Made by a program: the position numbers and the translations under genes. Of a DNA stretch of 64,000 nt, positions 52,523 to 61,733 are shown piece by piece. Location of the stretch: positions 124,001 to 188,000 of the forward strand of contig NZ_LBCQ02000015.1 in NCBI RefSeq assembly GCF_001014615.2, in the 5' to 3' direction. Under the pieces are notes generated by a model. That model was given only the letters and a program-made list of their open reading frames with translations, did no database searches and was not told where the DNA came from. Position 1 is the first letter of the stretch, and each line of letters begins with the position of its first letter. This DNA is from Aquamicrobium sp. LC103 (lineage in GTDB: Bacteria; Pseudomonadota; Alphaproteobacteria; Rhizobiales; Rhizobiaceae).

Positions 52523-52542
52523 GGCGTCTCCTCCTTGGCCGA

Positions 52543-52571
52543 ACTATCCTCCATACTTCCATACTAGTCAA
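52543..52571 (-). promoter_or_regulatory. Promoter of the gntR-TRAP operon with tandem 8-bp repeats
   Basis: On the minus strand TTGACT (52571-52566), 17-nt spacer, GATAGT (52548-52543). The spacer is almost wholly an exact tandem repeat of TCCATACT (plus strand 52550-52557 and 52558-52565), a likely binding site for the GntR protein. The predicted start is about 15 nt before the GTG codon. Confidence 0.5.
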
Positions 52572-52651
52572 CGCCAGTGTATGACGCAGCTGATGAACAC
52601 GGGTCGTAGTGCGTCGCCAGACGCACGCCCATCGAGAAAAGAGGCAGGAAT

Positions 52652-53869
52652 ATGCGGCAGACTTGGCGCTGGTTTGGTCCCCACGATCTCACTTCCGTCG
52701 ACGATATGAGGCAGGCTGGAGTGGAGGGAGTGGTAAGCGCCTTGCACCACGTTCCGACCGGAGCCGTCTGGAGCGAGGCGGAGATCGCGAAGCGCCAGGA
52801 AGAGATCCGCCGCATGAAGGACGGCTCACCCTCCGAACTGAAATGGGAAGTGGTCGAGAGCCTGCCCGTCTCCGAGGATATCAAGAAGCAGAAGGGCGCA
52901 TGGTGCGAGCACATCGCCAATTACAAGCAGAGCCTTGAAAACCTGCGGACGCGCGGGCTCGAGACGGTTTGCTACAATTTCATGCCCGTGCTCGACTGGA
53001 CCCGCACCGATCTCGCCTGGCGCGTATCCCATGGCGGCACCTGCATGCGCTTCGACCTGATCGATTTCGCGGCCTTCGACATCCACATCCTCGAACGCGA
53101 GGGCGCCGCCGCCGATTTTGGCGAGGAAGTAGCCGAGGCCGCCGCGGAGCGATTCGCCGGCATGAGCGAGGAGCGCAAAAAGAAGCTCGCCGCCAATGTG
53201 ACCGCAGGCCTGCCAGGCTCGACGGAAAGCATGTCGGTCGCGGACGTGCGCCGCCATCTCGCCGAATATGACGCCATCGACGCGGAGCGGCTGCGCGCCA
53301 ATTTCATCGCCTTCCTCGAAGAGGTGACGCCGGTCGCAGAAAAACTCGGCATGCGGCTCTGCTGCCATCCGGACGATCCGCCCTTCCCGCTGCTCGGCCT
53401 GCCGCGAATCATGTCCACGGCTGATCATTACCGCCGCATCCTCCGCGCGGTGGACAGCGCCGCCAGCGGCATGACGCTCTGCTCCGGCTCGCTCGGCGCA
53501 CGCCCCGACAACGACCTGCCGGCGATCATGCGCGAATTCGCCCCGCGCGTGCATTTCCTGCACCTGCGCAACGTAACGCTGGAGACACCCGGCATCCCCG
53601 CCTCATTCCACGAGGCGGAGCACCTGGGCGGTGGCACGGACATGGTCGCGCTTATCGGCGAAATCCTAACGGAAGAAGCGCGCCGCAGGGCCGAGGGCCG
53701 CGCCGACGACCAGATTCCGATGCGCGCTGACCATGGCCAGGACATCATCGACGATATCGGCCGCAGGGGCCAGCCAGGCTATCCCACGATTGGCCGGCTG
53801 AAGGGGCTCGCCGAACTGCGCGGCATCCTGACGGCGCTCGCGCATCCCTCGGTCGAGTACCGGGCATAA
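52652..53869 (+). CDS. uxuA: Mannonate dehydratase UxuA
   Basis: A 405-aa enzyme that dehydrates D-mannonate to 2-keto-3-deoxygluconate in hexuronate degradation. Typical features: an N-terminal WRWFGPHDLTSV, the metal/substrate motif CYNFMPVLDWTRTDL near residue 105, CCHPDDPPFPLLGLPRI near 252, and C-terminal MRADHGQ. Length is normal. ATG 52652 has an AGAGGCAGGA site. Divergent from the gntR-TRAP operon, with which it probably shares regulation. Confidence 0.96.
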   Translation: MRQTWRWFGPHDLTSVDDMRQAGVEGVVSALHHVPTGAVWSEAEIAKRQEEIRRMKDGSPSELKWEVVESLPVSEDIKKQKGAWCEHIANYKQSLENLRTRGLETVCYNFMPVLDWTRTDLAWRVSHGGTCMRFDLIDFAAFDIHILEREGAAADFGEEVAEAAAERFAGMSEERKKKLAANVTAGLPGSTESMSVADVRRHLAEYDAIDAERLRANFIAFLEEVTPVAEKLGMRLCCHPDDPPFPLLGLPRIMSTADHYRRILRAVDSAASGMTLCSGSLGARPDNDLPAIMREFAPRVHFLHLRNVTLETPGIPASFHEAEHLGGGTDMVALIGEILTEEARRRAEGRADDQIPMRADHGQDIIDDIGRRGQPGYPTIGRLKGLAELRGILTALAHPSVEYRA

Positions 53870-54188
53870 GCCTCCGCCCCTCGGCGACAAGCTATCAGGC
53901 GAGTTTCTTGCAAGGGACAGCTTGCGGGCCGGAAGCTTCAGGGTGCCTGCAAGGAGAATGCTGACATTCCACGATTGATGGCCCGCCGTTGTAAGATGGC
54001 GGCCTCAACTGTGCCGTTGGTCAGCGTAGAGCGCCTCGACCTTTGCGATTTCGTCGTCTGTCAGCGCAGCGAATTCCTTCTCCCGCGCCCGCCTGACCGA
54101 ACCCCGGACCGCGCTCGAAGCTACGGGCAAGGTCACGCTCTGCCGCCGCAAAGTCCTGTCCCGCGCAAAGTCCTGTCCCGCGCAATAT
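53870..54188. other. Gene-free stretch downstream of uxuA
   Basis: 319 nt with no convincing gene. On the minus strand near 54015-54110 a short open stretch (ending EFAALTDDEIAKVEALYAD) has a coding look, but has no start and is cut off upstream; it may be the tail of a lost gene. The right end carries a 17-bp tandem repeat (54150-54183). Confidence 0.45.
54150..54183. repeat. Tandem 17-bp direct repeat
   Basis: AAAGTCCTGTCCCGCGC occurs twice back to back (54150-54166, 54167-54183). It lies right at the left edge of the UTRA pseudogene and may mark a slippage or rearrangement point. Confidence 0.8.
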
Positions 54189-54678
54189 ACACTGAAACCT
54201 ATTCTTCCGTGGAGGAGTTGACCCGCTTCGCTAAGGGCACGCCGATCCGCGTCGGCATGGTGGAGGACGTGGTCGCGGATGCCACGCTCGCGGAGAAGCT
54301 TTGCGCACGCGAGGGGCAGGGCTACGTCCGCATTACCGGCGCGCTACGACAGGGAGGACGCAGATGTCCCCGTCGGCCATGTCGAGGTTTATGTCGACAC
54401 GACCTATAGCGGAATACGCGACCACGTCCGCACGATGAAGGTGTCGGTAGCAGAGACCATAGAGAAGCTTTACGGCATCGCGATCGCCCGCATCGAACAG
54501 GAAATCGCCGTCGAATTGCTGACAGTCGACCAAGCGGCGGCACTCGCGGTTACTCCTGAAACGCCGGCCCTAGTGATCCGCCGCTGGTATTCGGGCGAGA
54601 ATCTTCGAGATCGCTTTCAGCCGTTATCCGATGGGCCGCTTCGCCTATCGCAACGTTCTGCTGCGCCGGGAGCAGTAA
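54189..54678 (+). pseudogene. Degenerate GntR-type regulator, UTRA effector domain only
   Basis: Three reading frames must be joined. Frame 1 gives ETYSSVEELTRFAKGTP and RVGMVEDVVADATLAEKL; after one extra base near 54341, frame 2 gives RYDREDADVPVGHVEVYVD and TPETPALVIRRWYSGE; after an extra base near 54600, frame 3 gives IFEIAFSRYPMGRFAYRN and a stop at 54676-54678. Together they read as a UTRA ligand-binding domain. The DNA-binding winged helix is missing. Two single-base insertions and the lost N-terminus show the gene is dead. Confidence 0.8.
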
Positions 54679-55496
54679 GAATCGTGCAAAGCCTATCTGC
54701 AAGACGCGCTTAAGCGCCTAGCGTCCGGCGGCAATGCAACGAGACTTTCTTGACCGCGCGAAAGGCGGAGTGGTGACGCCCTACCTCGTAGTCTCACCAT
54801 CCGGACGAAGCACTTGAGGCGCTGGCATTGCCTGCCATCATGGATGGCCGCCATCGCATCCTTCCTGTTGAAACAACATCTGATTGGCTGGAAACGCCTA
54901 GGTCGCACCTGTTGTTCAACCGGGCAAGGGACTCAAAACTAATCCTTGGGACGCGCGGGATGTGGGTGGCAAATCTTCGCGCTCGCGCTGCAATGAATGA
55001 ATCCGGCGGCTTCCTGACGCGGGGCTCGAATGCGCCCATTCCCTTTCAACAGGCAAGCGGAGCGATGTCATAAACCTCGCTGATTGTCAGCATCCTTACC
55101 AGCATCCGGCGCTGATGATCCCGCCCTCCGAAGAATATCGCCAAAACCCTGATCAGGTGCTTTTTTTCCAAGACTTCGAAAATGACGGCCCGTATGGTCG
55201 CCGATAGCCGCTTTAGCGGAAGCGATATGCTGACGGTGCGCGTCATCGGATGCGGAATGTGATCCCTGATACACACGGATAGAGGCTGGCCTCGTCTTCG
55301 TCGAGGAAAAGCTAGGTATCCGCAGCCATCACCAGCCCCATTTCCCAACCGCCAACCTGACTCTGGAAAACCGTCTGCTAAAAAAGCATCAGCGCGGGTG
55401 CAGTCAGTTCAAGAGTTGCTAAAAAAACGCACGCCAAGGTCGAATGAAGTATGAACAGGATCATCGCTCTGCACTCCGAAGCGATGCCGTACGGGC
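54679..55496. other. Gene-poor region with degenerate sequence
   Basis: 818 nt without a convincing gene. Short ORFs exist on both strands (for example minus-strand 55046-55348, 100 aa, and plus-strand 54828-55073), but neither has a good ribosome-binding site, recognisable domain or clear codon bias. It holds copy 2 of the 38-nt repeat. With the pseudogene before it, this looks like decayed or recombined DNA between two operons. Confidence 0.5.
54953..54990. repeat. 38-nt dispersed intergenic repeat, copy 2
   Basis: Matches 24355-24392 in the same orientation with one A/G difference. Both copies sit between operons. Confidence 0.6.
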
Positions 55497-56486
55497 CTAT
55501 ACCAGATGGCATGCCGCGGAGTGGTTGCCGGCTATCTCCCTAAGGGCCGGCGCCTCCCCTCTACAGCGAGCGACCGCCATAGGGCAGCGAGGATGGAAAT
55601 GGCATCCCATCGGGGGATTGAGCGGGGACGGAAGCTGTCCCTTGATTGCCACAAATCTCCGCTTTTTGGCCACCAGCTGCGGCATGTCCGCCAGAAGGGC
55701 GCGCGTGTAGGGATGTTGCGGATCGGCGAAGAGCCGGCCCGCAGGAGCGATCTCGACAATGCGGCCGAGATACATGACGCCGACCCGGTCGGCAAGCAGT
55801 CGTACGACACCCAGATCGTGGCTGACGAACAGGTAGGTGAGGCCGAGCTGGGCGCGCAGCCGCATGAACAGATTAAGCACCTGTGCCTGGATCGATACGT
55901 CGAGCGCCGCGGTCGCCTCGTCACATACCAGCACCGACGGCTTCACCGCGAGTGCGCGTGCGATGCCGATGCGCGCCCTCTGCCCGCCGGAAAACTGGTG
56001 CGGATAGTGGTTGCGCGTTGCCGGATCGAGCCCGACTTGCCGCATGATGCCATCGACATAGGGCACGATTTCGCGCGCCGGAACGATGCTGTGCTTCACC
56101 GGCGCCTGGCCGATCGTGTCAACGACCCGCATGCGCGGATTGAGCGACGCCATTGGGTTCTGAAAGACCATCTGCGTCGAAAGCAGGGCCGCCTTTCGGC
56201 GACGATCGTCCAGGCGGTTCAGATGTTCGCCACCCATCAGTATCTCGCCGTCATCGGGTTCGAGAATCCCGGCCAGCATCCGGCCAAGCGTCGACTTTCC
56301 GCAGCCCGATTCCCCCACCAGTCCCACGACCTCGGCCCTGTCGACACGGAGGCTGACCCGGTCCACAGCACTGACGACTTCCTCCCGATAGTTCGCGCCG
56401 ACCAGATTGGCGACGCGCTCCACAAAATCGAGGCTGCGTACGAAACGCTTCGACAGGTTGCGAACTTCGACGGCCGGCTCGCTCAT
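55497..56486 (-). CDS. Oligopeptide-type ABC transporter ATP-binding protein (DppF-like)
   Basis: A 329-aa ATPase: Walker A GESGCGKST, signature FSGGQRARIGIARAL, Walker B VLVCDEATAALD (alanine for the usual proline), and cysteine tail GCHFHPRCPMAVARC. The start at 56486 (MSEPAVEV) is set by a 4-nt overlap with the upstream ATPase stop. Last gene of the third transporter operon. Confidence 0.92.
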   Translation of the reverse strand: MSEPAVEVRNLSKRFVRSLDFVERVANLVGANYREEVVSAVDRVSLRVDRAEVVGLVGESGCGKSTLGRMLAGILEPDDGEILMGGEHLNRLDDRRRKAALLSTQMVFQNPMASLNPRMRVVDTIGQAPVKHSIVPAREIVPYVDGIMRQVGLDPATRNHYPHQFSGGQRARIGIARALAVKPSVLVCDEATAALDVSIQAQVLNLFMRLRAQLGLTYLFVSHDLGVVRLLADRVGVMYLGRIVEIAPAGRLFADPQHPYTRALLADMPQLVAKKRRFVAIKGQLPSPLNPPMGCHFHPRCPMAVARCRGEAPALREIAGNHSAACHLV

Positions 56487-57544
56487 GATCTCGCCCCAAT
56501 ATCGATCACCGGATGGAAGCACCGGATCGACCGCTCACTTGCCTCGCCCCAAGAGACCAACGGAGGCACCTGCCCGCAGACCGCCGTCGATCGCCGGCAG
56601 CGCGGCGCGAAGGCGCATCCCGCCTTGAGACGCGCCAGCGAAGGCGTCGAACCAGGTATCTGCGCAACTTCGGTTCCGGGGATGTTGTGACTGGGGACAC
56701 AAGCGATCAACCCTGCCGTGTAGGGATGCGCGGGCGCCTCCAGCAACTGATCCACCCTGCCGGTCTCGACCAGACGACCCGCATACATGACTGCAATACG
56801 ATCCGCGAGGCCGGCAACGACAGACAGGTCGTGCGTGATCCAGATCATGGCAGTGCCCGCCTCCTCCGCGAGGGACTGCACTTCCGCCAGAATCTGAGCC
56901 TGAATGGAAACGTCGAGCGCAGTCGTCGCCTCGTCGGCGATCAGCACGGCCGGCCGGTGCAGCAAGGCGATCGCGATCGCGATGCGCTGACGCATGCCTC
57001 CGGAGAACTGGTGCGGATAATTCAGCATGCGCTCTCGCGGCGATGGGATTCCGACCCTGGAGAGCATCTCGCATACACGCTCGCGGGCCGCACGCTCGGA
57101 TACCGTATCGTGCGCCCTGATCGCCTCGATCATCTGGGTATCGATCCGCAGGACAGGATTGAGCGTGCTTGTCGGGTCCTGAAGGATCATCGCCATGCGG
57201 CGGCCCCTGATGCGGCGCAGCTCGCTCTCCGGCATCCCGATCAGCTCTTCTCCCTCGAGCATGACGGACCCTCCAGTCAGGCGGCCCGGCCAGCCGATCA
57301 ACCCCATAAGCGCAAGGCCGGTCACCGACTTGCCCGAACCCGATTCGCCGACGATCCCCATTACCTCGCCGGCAGCAAGGTTGAAGCTCACCCCATCCAC
57401 CGCTGTAAGCGCACCCCCGCGGGAGGCGAAGGCGACCGAGAGGTCTCGCACCTTAAGAACCGCGTTTCGGAGTGGCGCCGTGTGATGGCTGGATGTTTCC
57501 TGGGAGGGCAGGACGCGAGCAACGCTGGGAGCGGAAGTCGTCAT
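56483..57544 (-). CDS. Oligopeptide-type ABC transporter ATP-binding protein (DppD-like)
   Basis: A 353-aa ATPase: ~30-residue leader, Walker A GESGSGKSV, signature FSGGMRQRIAIAIAL, Walker B VLIADEATTALD, and C-terminal CAFAPRCRRSTAVC. The ATG at 57544 overlaps the permease stop by 1 nt (TGATG). The open frame extends 130 codons further upstream only as a shadow of the permease gene. Confidence 0.92.
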   Translation of the reverse strand: MTTSAPSVARVLPSQETSSHHTAPLRNAVLKVRDLSVAFASRGGALTAVDGVSFNLAAGEVMGIVGESGSGKSVTGLALMGLIGWPGRLTGGSVMLEGEELIGMPESELRRIRGRRMAMILQDPTSTLNPVLRIDTQMIEAIRAHDTVSERAARERVCEMLSRVGIPSPRERMLNYPHQFSGGMRQRIAIAIALLHRPAVLIADEATTALDVSIQAQILAEVQSLAEEAGTAMIWITHDLSVVAGLADRIAVMYAGRLVETGRVDQLLEAPAHPYTAGLIACVPSHNIPGTEVAQIPGSTPSLARLKAGCAFAPRCRRSTAVCGQVPPLVSWGEASERSIRCFHPVIDIGARS

Positions 57545-58464
57545 CAGTTCGCCAGCCGTGGATTGAGAACGTCGCGCAGCCGGTCGCCCATCAGGTTGAT
57601 GGCCCCCACGGTGATGACAAGGACGACACCCGGATAGGTCGATATCCAATACTGTCCCGACAGAAGATAATTGTAGCCGGAGGCGATCAGCATGCCCAGC
57701 GATGGCTGGGTGACGGGCACGCCTGCTCCCAGGAACGAAAGCGTCGCCTCGAGCGCTATGGCATGCGCGATTTGCGCTGTCGCCACAACGATGATTGGCG
57801 GCATGCAGTTGGGCAGGACGTGCCGGAACACGATCTGCGTGTTCGACAGCATCAGGCACCGGGCAGCCTCCACATATTCCGCACCGCGCTCGACAAGCGC
57901 GGCGGCGCGCACCGTGCGAGCGTAGTAGGCCCACTGTACGATGACGAGTGCGGCGATCACCTTATCGATGCCGCGGCCGAACGCGGCAAGTAGCACGAGC
58001 GCCACCAGAATCGATGGCAGCGAGAGCTGCAGGTCGACGACGCGCATGACGAAACTGTCGACCCATCCTCCGACATAGGCCGAGATGACGCCGATGATCG
58101 TGCCGAGCATGCAGGCGATCGCCGTCGCCAAGAACCCGACCGTCAGCGAGGTGCGTAATCCGAAGAGGATTGCGGAGTAGATGTCGCGACCCTGCTCGTC
58201 CGAGCCGAGCCAGAGCACGCGACCGCTATATGTGCTTTCCCCCGGCGGCAGCAGGCCGTCCATTATATCAAGCTGCGAGAGGTCATAGGGGTTCTGGGGA
58301 ACGAACAGGGGGGCGAAGAAGGCCATCAGGATGAGCGTAGCAACGGTGATCGTCGCGGCGGTGGCCAGCGGGCTGCGGAAATACTCGCGCACTTGCCGCC
58401 GGAGCATGCTTTCTCCTTCCTCGACACCGGCGGTCTCCGTGGGAAGTTGGTCGACGGTGCTCAT
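57544..58464 (-). CDS. Oligopeptide-type ABC transporter permease (DppC-like)
   Basis: A 306-aa permease: N-terminal helix ~40-60, FAPLFVPQNPYDL, LGSDEQGRDIYSAILFG, and coupling loop EAARCLMLSNTQIVFRHVLP. Overlaps the DppB-like gene by 4 nt at its start. Confidence 0.92.
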   Translation of the reverse strand: MSTVDQLPTETAGVEEGESMLRRQVREYFRSPLATAATITVATLILMAFFAPLFVPQNPYDLSQLDIMDGLLPPGESTYSGRVLWLGSDEQGRDIYSAILFGLRTSLTVGFLATAIACMLGTIIGVISAYVGGWVDSFVMRVVDLQLSLPSILVALVLLAAFGRGIDKVIAALVIVQWAYYARTVRAAALVERGAEYVEAARCLMLSNTQIVFRHVLPNCMPPIIVVATAQIAHAIALEATLSFLGAGVPVTQPSLGMLIASGYNYLLSGQYWISTYPGVVLVITVGAINLMGDRLRDVLNPRLAN

Positions 58465-59444
58465 GCCGACTTCCCCCCTCCTGCCAAGCGGACCCGTGGA
58501 TCGATCGCCGCGTAGGCGAGGTCGGCCAGAAGATTGATGAGCACGAACACCACGACCGTGACCATCAGGTAGGCGACGATCACCGGGCGGTCCAGCTGGC
58601 TGATGGAATCGATCAGCAGCTTGCCCATGCCCGGATAGGCGAACACGGTTTCGGTGACGATCGCGAAGGCGATCAGCGAGCCGAGCTCTAGGCCGAGCAC
58701 CGTAATGACCGGGATCATGATATTCTTGAGGATGTGCACCCAGACGATCCTGGTGCGGCTCAACCCCTTGGCACGGGCAAAGACTATGTAGTCTTGCAGT
58801 GCCACTTCGCGCGTTGCCGCCCGCGCCACCCGGATCAGCAGCGCCACCTTGAACAGCGACAGGTTGACGGCAGGCAGCAGGAGATGCCGCAACCCGTCGA
58901 GGCTGAACAGGGCGGATTGCAGCCCCAGCAACATGCCGGGATCACCACGCCCGCCGGCGGGAACCCAGCGCAGGACGATCGCGAAGATCAGGATGAGCAT
59001 TAGCCCCTGCCAGAAACTGGGAAGGCTGAACCCGAAGATGGAGCCGACCATGATGCCGCGACCGCCCAGCGAGTCCGGCCGGAGGCCGGCATATACGCCC
59101 AACGGAACCCCGATCGTCACGGCGAGGAAAGCTGCCAAAAGCGCCAGTTCGAGGGTCGCAGGAAAACGCTCGAGCACAAGCTTGAGAGCCGGTTCTCCAT
59201 ACACGAAGGACCGACCGAGATCGCCTTGCGCGGCATTGGAGAGGAAGAGGAAGAACTGGACATAGATCGGGCGGTCAAGCCCGAGCCGCTGCCTGACGCC
59301 TTCCAACTCTGCCGTGGTGGCATCTTGCGGCGCGAGCGTCGAGACGGGATCGCCGATCGCATAGATTGCTACGAACACCAGCAGCGCTATGGCAATGAGC
59401 ACGAAGACCGACTGGCCGAGGCGGCGAATGACATAAGCGTGCAT
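58461..59444 (-). CDS. Oligopeptide-type ABC transporter permease (DppB-like)
   Basis: A 327-aa permease: N-terminal anchor helix, GDLGRSFVYGEPALKLV, and TETVFAYPGMGKLLIDSISQLDRPV. The periplasmic region near residue 180-205 (VPAGGRGDPGMLLGLQSALFSLDGL) is longer than in the other two DppB-like proteins of this window. A 171-nt gap separates it from the receptor gene; no clear terminator in it. Confidence 0.92.
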   Translation of the reverse strand: MHAYVIRRLGQSVFVLIAIALLVFVAIYAIGDPVSTLAPQDATTAELEGVRQRLGLDRPIYVQFFLFLSNAAQGDLGRSFVYGEPALKLVLERFPATLELALLAAFLAVTIGVPLGVYAGLRPDSLGGRGIMVGSIFGFSLPSFWQGLMLILIFAIVLRWVPAGGRGDPGMLLGLQSALFSLDGLRHLLLPAVNLSLFKVALLIRVARAATREVALQDYIVFARAKGLSRTRIVWVHILKNIMIPVITVLGLELGSLIAFAIVTETVFAYPGMGKLLIDSISQLDRPVIVAYLMVTVVVFVLINLLADLAYAAIDPRVRLAGGGKSA

Positions 59445-59615
59445 TGGCGACGGACTCCTTTTGCGGCAAGGCGGCTTCGTATGCGGCGTCGGTGCCGAGC
59501 GATACTATGAGCGACAGCGCGACCGATGGCATGGTCAAATCCGGCGCCTGAGCCAAAATCCCGATGTCCTGGCAGACGGGCCGGCCCGCAGCGTCAGCCG
59601 CGTACCGGCTGCCGG

Positions 59616-61172
59616 TCATTCCGCCCTAATGTCTGTCGCAAGGGTTGCCTGATCGGAACGGCCTGTCATCCCGATCCCCGGGCGAACCGCCCAGTTGGTA
59701 ATCTCGAAGTAGAGGGGTAGCAACGCGACGTCGTCGATCGCCAGTTCGCTCGCCTGCGCCAGGATGGCGTCGCGTTCCTCGTCGTTCATCGTCCGCATCG
59801 CCTTTTCCAGGATATCGTCGAGCTCGGGATTGGAGTACCGGCCACGGTTGCCACCACCGGCTCCCTTCTCGGGATCGAAGGTGCCGATCGTCACGAGCAT
59901 GCTGACACCCGTTTCCCCGGTAACCGAGCCCCAGCCACCGAAGAACGCGCTGATCTGCCGTTCGCCCAGCCTTGCCACGTAGTTGTTCCACGGCAGCATC
60001 TCGACCTCGGTCTCCACGCCGATGCGGCCGAACATTTGCGCCACCGCCTGCAGCACCTGGCTGGCATTTAGATAACGGTCGCTCGGACCAGTGATCGTGA
60101 GACTGATGCCCTCGGATAGCCCCGCTTCGGCAAGCAGCTCGCGGGCAGCCTCGGGGTTGTATTCAGGAATGCCCAGCCTGTCGGAAACACCAAAGAACCC
60201 ATCGGGCAGGAACTGTCCCGCCGGCATGACCTGTCCGGCCATGATGCGCGCGGCGATCGCTTCGCGGTCGATGGCCATGGACAGCGCCTTGCGCACGCGT
60301 AAATCCTTCAGCGGGTTCTTGCCGCCGGGGCTTGTGGCGAACGGGCTCTCGTCGCGGTCTTGGTCGAGGCCGATGAAGATGACGCGATTCGACGCAGCAC
60401 TGACGATCTTGAATCCTCCGCTCCGGATGCGCTCGATATCCGTGGGAGGCACCGAGTCGATGACGTCCACGTCGCCAGCCAACAGCGCCGCCGAGCGGGC
60501 GCCGTTGTTGGCGATCAGGCGCACCGTCACCTTCTCCCAACTCGGCTGTTCGCCCCAATAATCGGGATTGCGCGTCAGCTCGATCATCTCGTTCGGGACG
60601 TAGCGCTGCGGGATGAACGGACCTGTTCCCACGGCAGCGGCAAGACTGTTGTAGTCTGTCGTCGCGGCGTCAGCGTTGGCGGACGAGATGATCGAGATGT
60701 AGCTGAGCTCCACCGGTAGCGTCGGATTGGGATAGGCCGTTTCGATCACGACGGTGAGCGGATCCTTGACGACCACTTCCTTGATGGAGCGCGTATAGAG
60801 CGCGAAGCTCGACGGGCTGCCCTCGACATCGGGGGCCCGCGCGAGAGAAGCGGCCACGTCCTCTGCGGTGAACGGGTCGCCGTTGGAGAAGGTGACGCTA
60901 TCGCGCAGCCGGAATTCCCAATGCGTGTCGTCGATCGCTTCCCAGCTCGTCGCGAGGCCCGGGATCGGGCGCTGCAGTTCATCCGTCGATACCAACGCGT
61001 CGAAGATGTAGCGCGAGACCATGATGTTGGCCGTGGCGACAAAGAAGTGAGGGTCGAGAGACGTGAACGCCCCGCCGATGCCTATTTTCAGTTCCTCCGC
61101 TTCAGCGGTCTTCGGAGCTGCCAGACCCGTGGTCAGAAGGCCGAGCAAAAGCAATGTTCTGAGCATCATCAT
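59616..61172 (-). CDS. ABC transporter substrate-binding protein, oligopeptide family
   Basis: A 518-aa SBP_bac_5 receptor: signal peptide ~1-25 (APKTAEAEEL), GGAFTSLDPHFFVATANIM, and FRLRDSVTFSNGDPFTAEDVAASLARA. Three consecutive ATG codons (61172, 61169, 61166) can start it. The downstream hydantoinase-type genes suggest a cyclic amide or its peptide-like product as ligand (inference). Confidence 0.93.
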   Translation of the reverse strand: MMMLRTLLLLGLLTTGLAAPKTAEAEELKIGIGGAFTSLDPHFFVATANIMVSRYIFDALVSTDELQRPIPGLATSWEAIDDTHWEFRLRDSVTFSNGDPFTAEDVAASLARAPDVEGSPSSFALYTRSIKEVVVKDPLTVVIETAYPNPTLPVELSYISIISSANADAATTDYNSLAAAVGTGPFIPQRYVPNEMIELTRNPDYWGEQPSWEKVTVRLIANNGARSAALLAGDVDVIDSVPPTDIERIRSGGFKIVSAASNRVIFIGLDQDRDESPFATSPGGKNPLKDLRVRKALSMAIDREAIAARIMAGQVMPAGQFLPDGFFGVSDRLGIPEYNPEAARELLAEAGLSEGISLTITGPSDRYLNASQVLQAVAQMFGRIGVETEVEMLPWNNYVARLGERQISAFFGGWGSVTGETGVSMLVTIGTFDPEKGAGGGNRGRYSNPELDDILEKAMRTMNDEERDAILAQASELAIDDVALLPLYFEITNWAVRPGIGMTGRSDQATLATDIRAE

Positions 61173-61220
61173 GGTTGAAACCTCTGTTCCGCTCTGGTCG
61201 TTCTTATTATCTAGCCGGCG

Positions 61221-61733
61221 TTATCTCGCGCCGATTTCGTCGCGCATTCGGCGCTCGACGTCCTCCCGCCCGGTTTCAGGCCATTCGGAAGCGACGGCGA
61301 TCGCTTTGCCGGAGCCTTCGGCCGCGGTGAAGAGCCCCTTGGCAGCGATCTTCACGGTCTCATCGCCTATCAGCGAGGGCGCGTGCACCTCAAGAAGTGT
61401 GCAGCCTCCATCGCCGACCCGCGACCAGTGAATGGCTCTGCGCGGTATTCGAAACGCGTCGCCCGTCCTAGCGAGAAAACCGCCATCGTCCACGTAGAGC
61501 CAGATTTCGCCCTCCAGAACGTAGTTCAGCTGCTCGCAGTCGTGACGGTGCGGCTTGGAGTGATAGCCGGGTTCGCGACGGGCGATCATCAGGCTGGCGT
61601 CGTTGCCGTGGACGACCTTTGCCGTTACGGAACCGCCCGTCACCCGGCTGGCGGGAACTAGCACCGCGTCGGGAACTTCATCAAGCGCGATGCACAGCCC
61701 CTTGTGGGATGCACTGCCGATATAGTCGTCCAT
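61221..61733 (-). CDS. Cupin-domain protein
   Basis: A 170-aa cupin with the metal-site motif HSKPHRHDCEQLNYVLEGEI, keeping two His and a Glu, then a second strand set with RIPRRAIHWSRVG. It may be an isomerase, epimerase or a small regulatory/lyase enzyme. Its first 53 nt overlap the end of the hydantoinase B gene in another frame, and it precedes the receptor gene by 48 nt. Confidence 0.87.
   Translation of the reverse strand: MDDYIGSASHKGLCIALDEVPDAVLVPASRVTGGSVTAKVVHGNDASLMIARREPGYHSKPHRHDCEQLNYVLEGEIWLYVDDGGFLARTGDAFRIPRRAIHWSRVGDGGCTLLEVHAPSLIGDETVKIAAKGLFTAAEGSGKAIAVASEWPETGREDVERRMRDEIGAR

Noticed and set aside
52552-52584. CATAC ... GTATG inverted arms between gntR and uxuA
   Set aside because: Only 5-bp arms with a wide gap; the tandem TCCATACT repeat in the same place is the stronger signal.
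54015-54150. Short minus-strand peptide ending in EFAALTDDEIAKVEALYAD
   Set aside because: Looks coding by composition but has no start, no recognised family and is cut off at the tandem repeat; too weak to list as a gene.
55046-55348. 100-aa minus-strand ORF
   Set aside because: Contains a plausible hydrophobic stretch, but no ribosome-binding site, no neighbours and no family resemblance; more likely chance in degenerate DNA.
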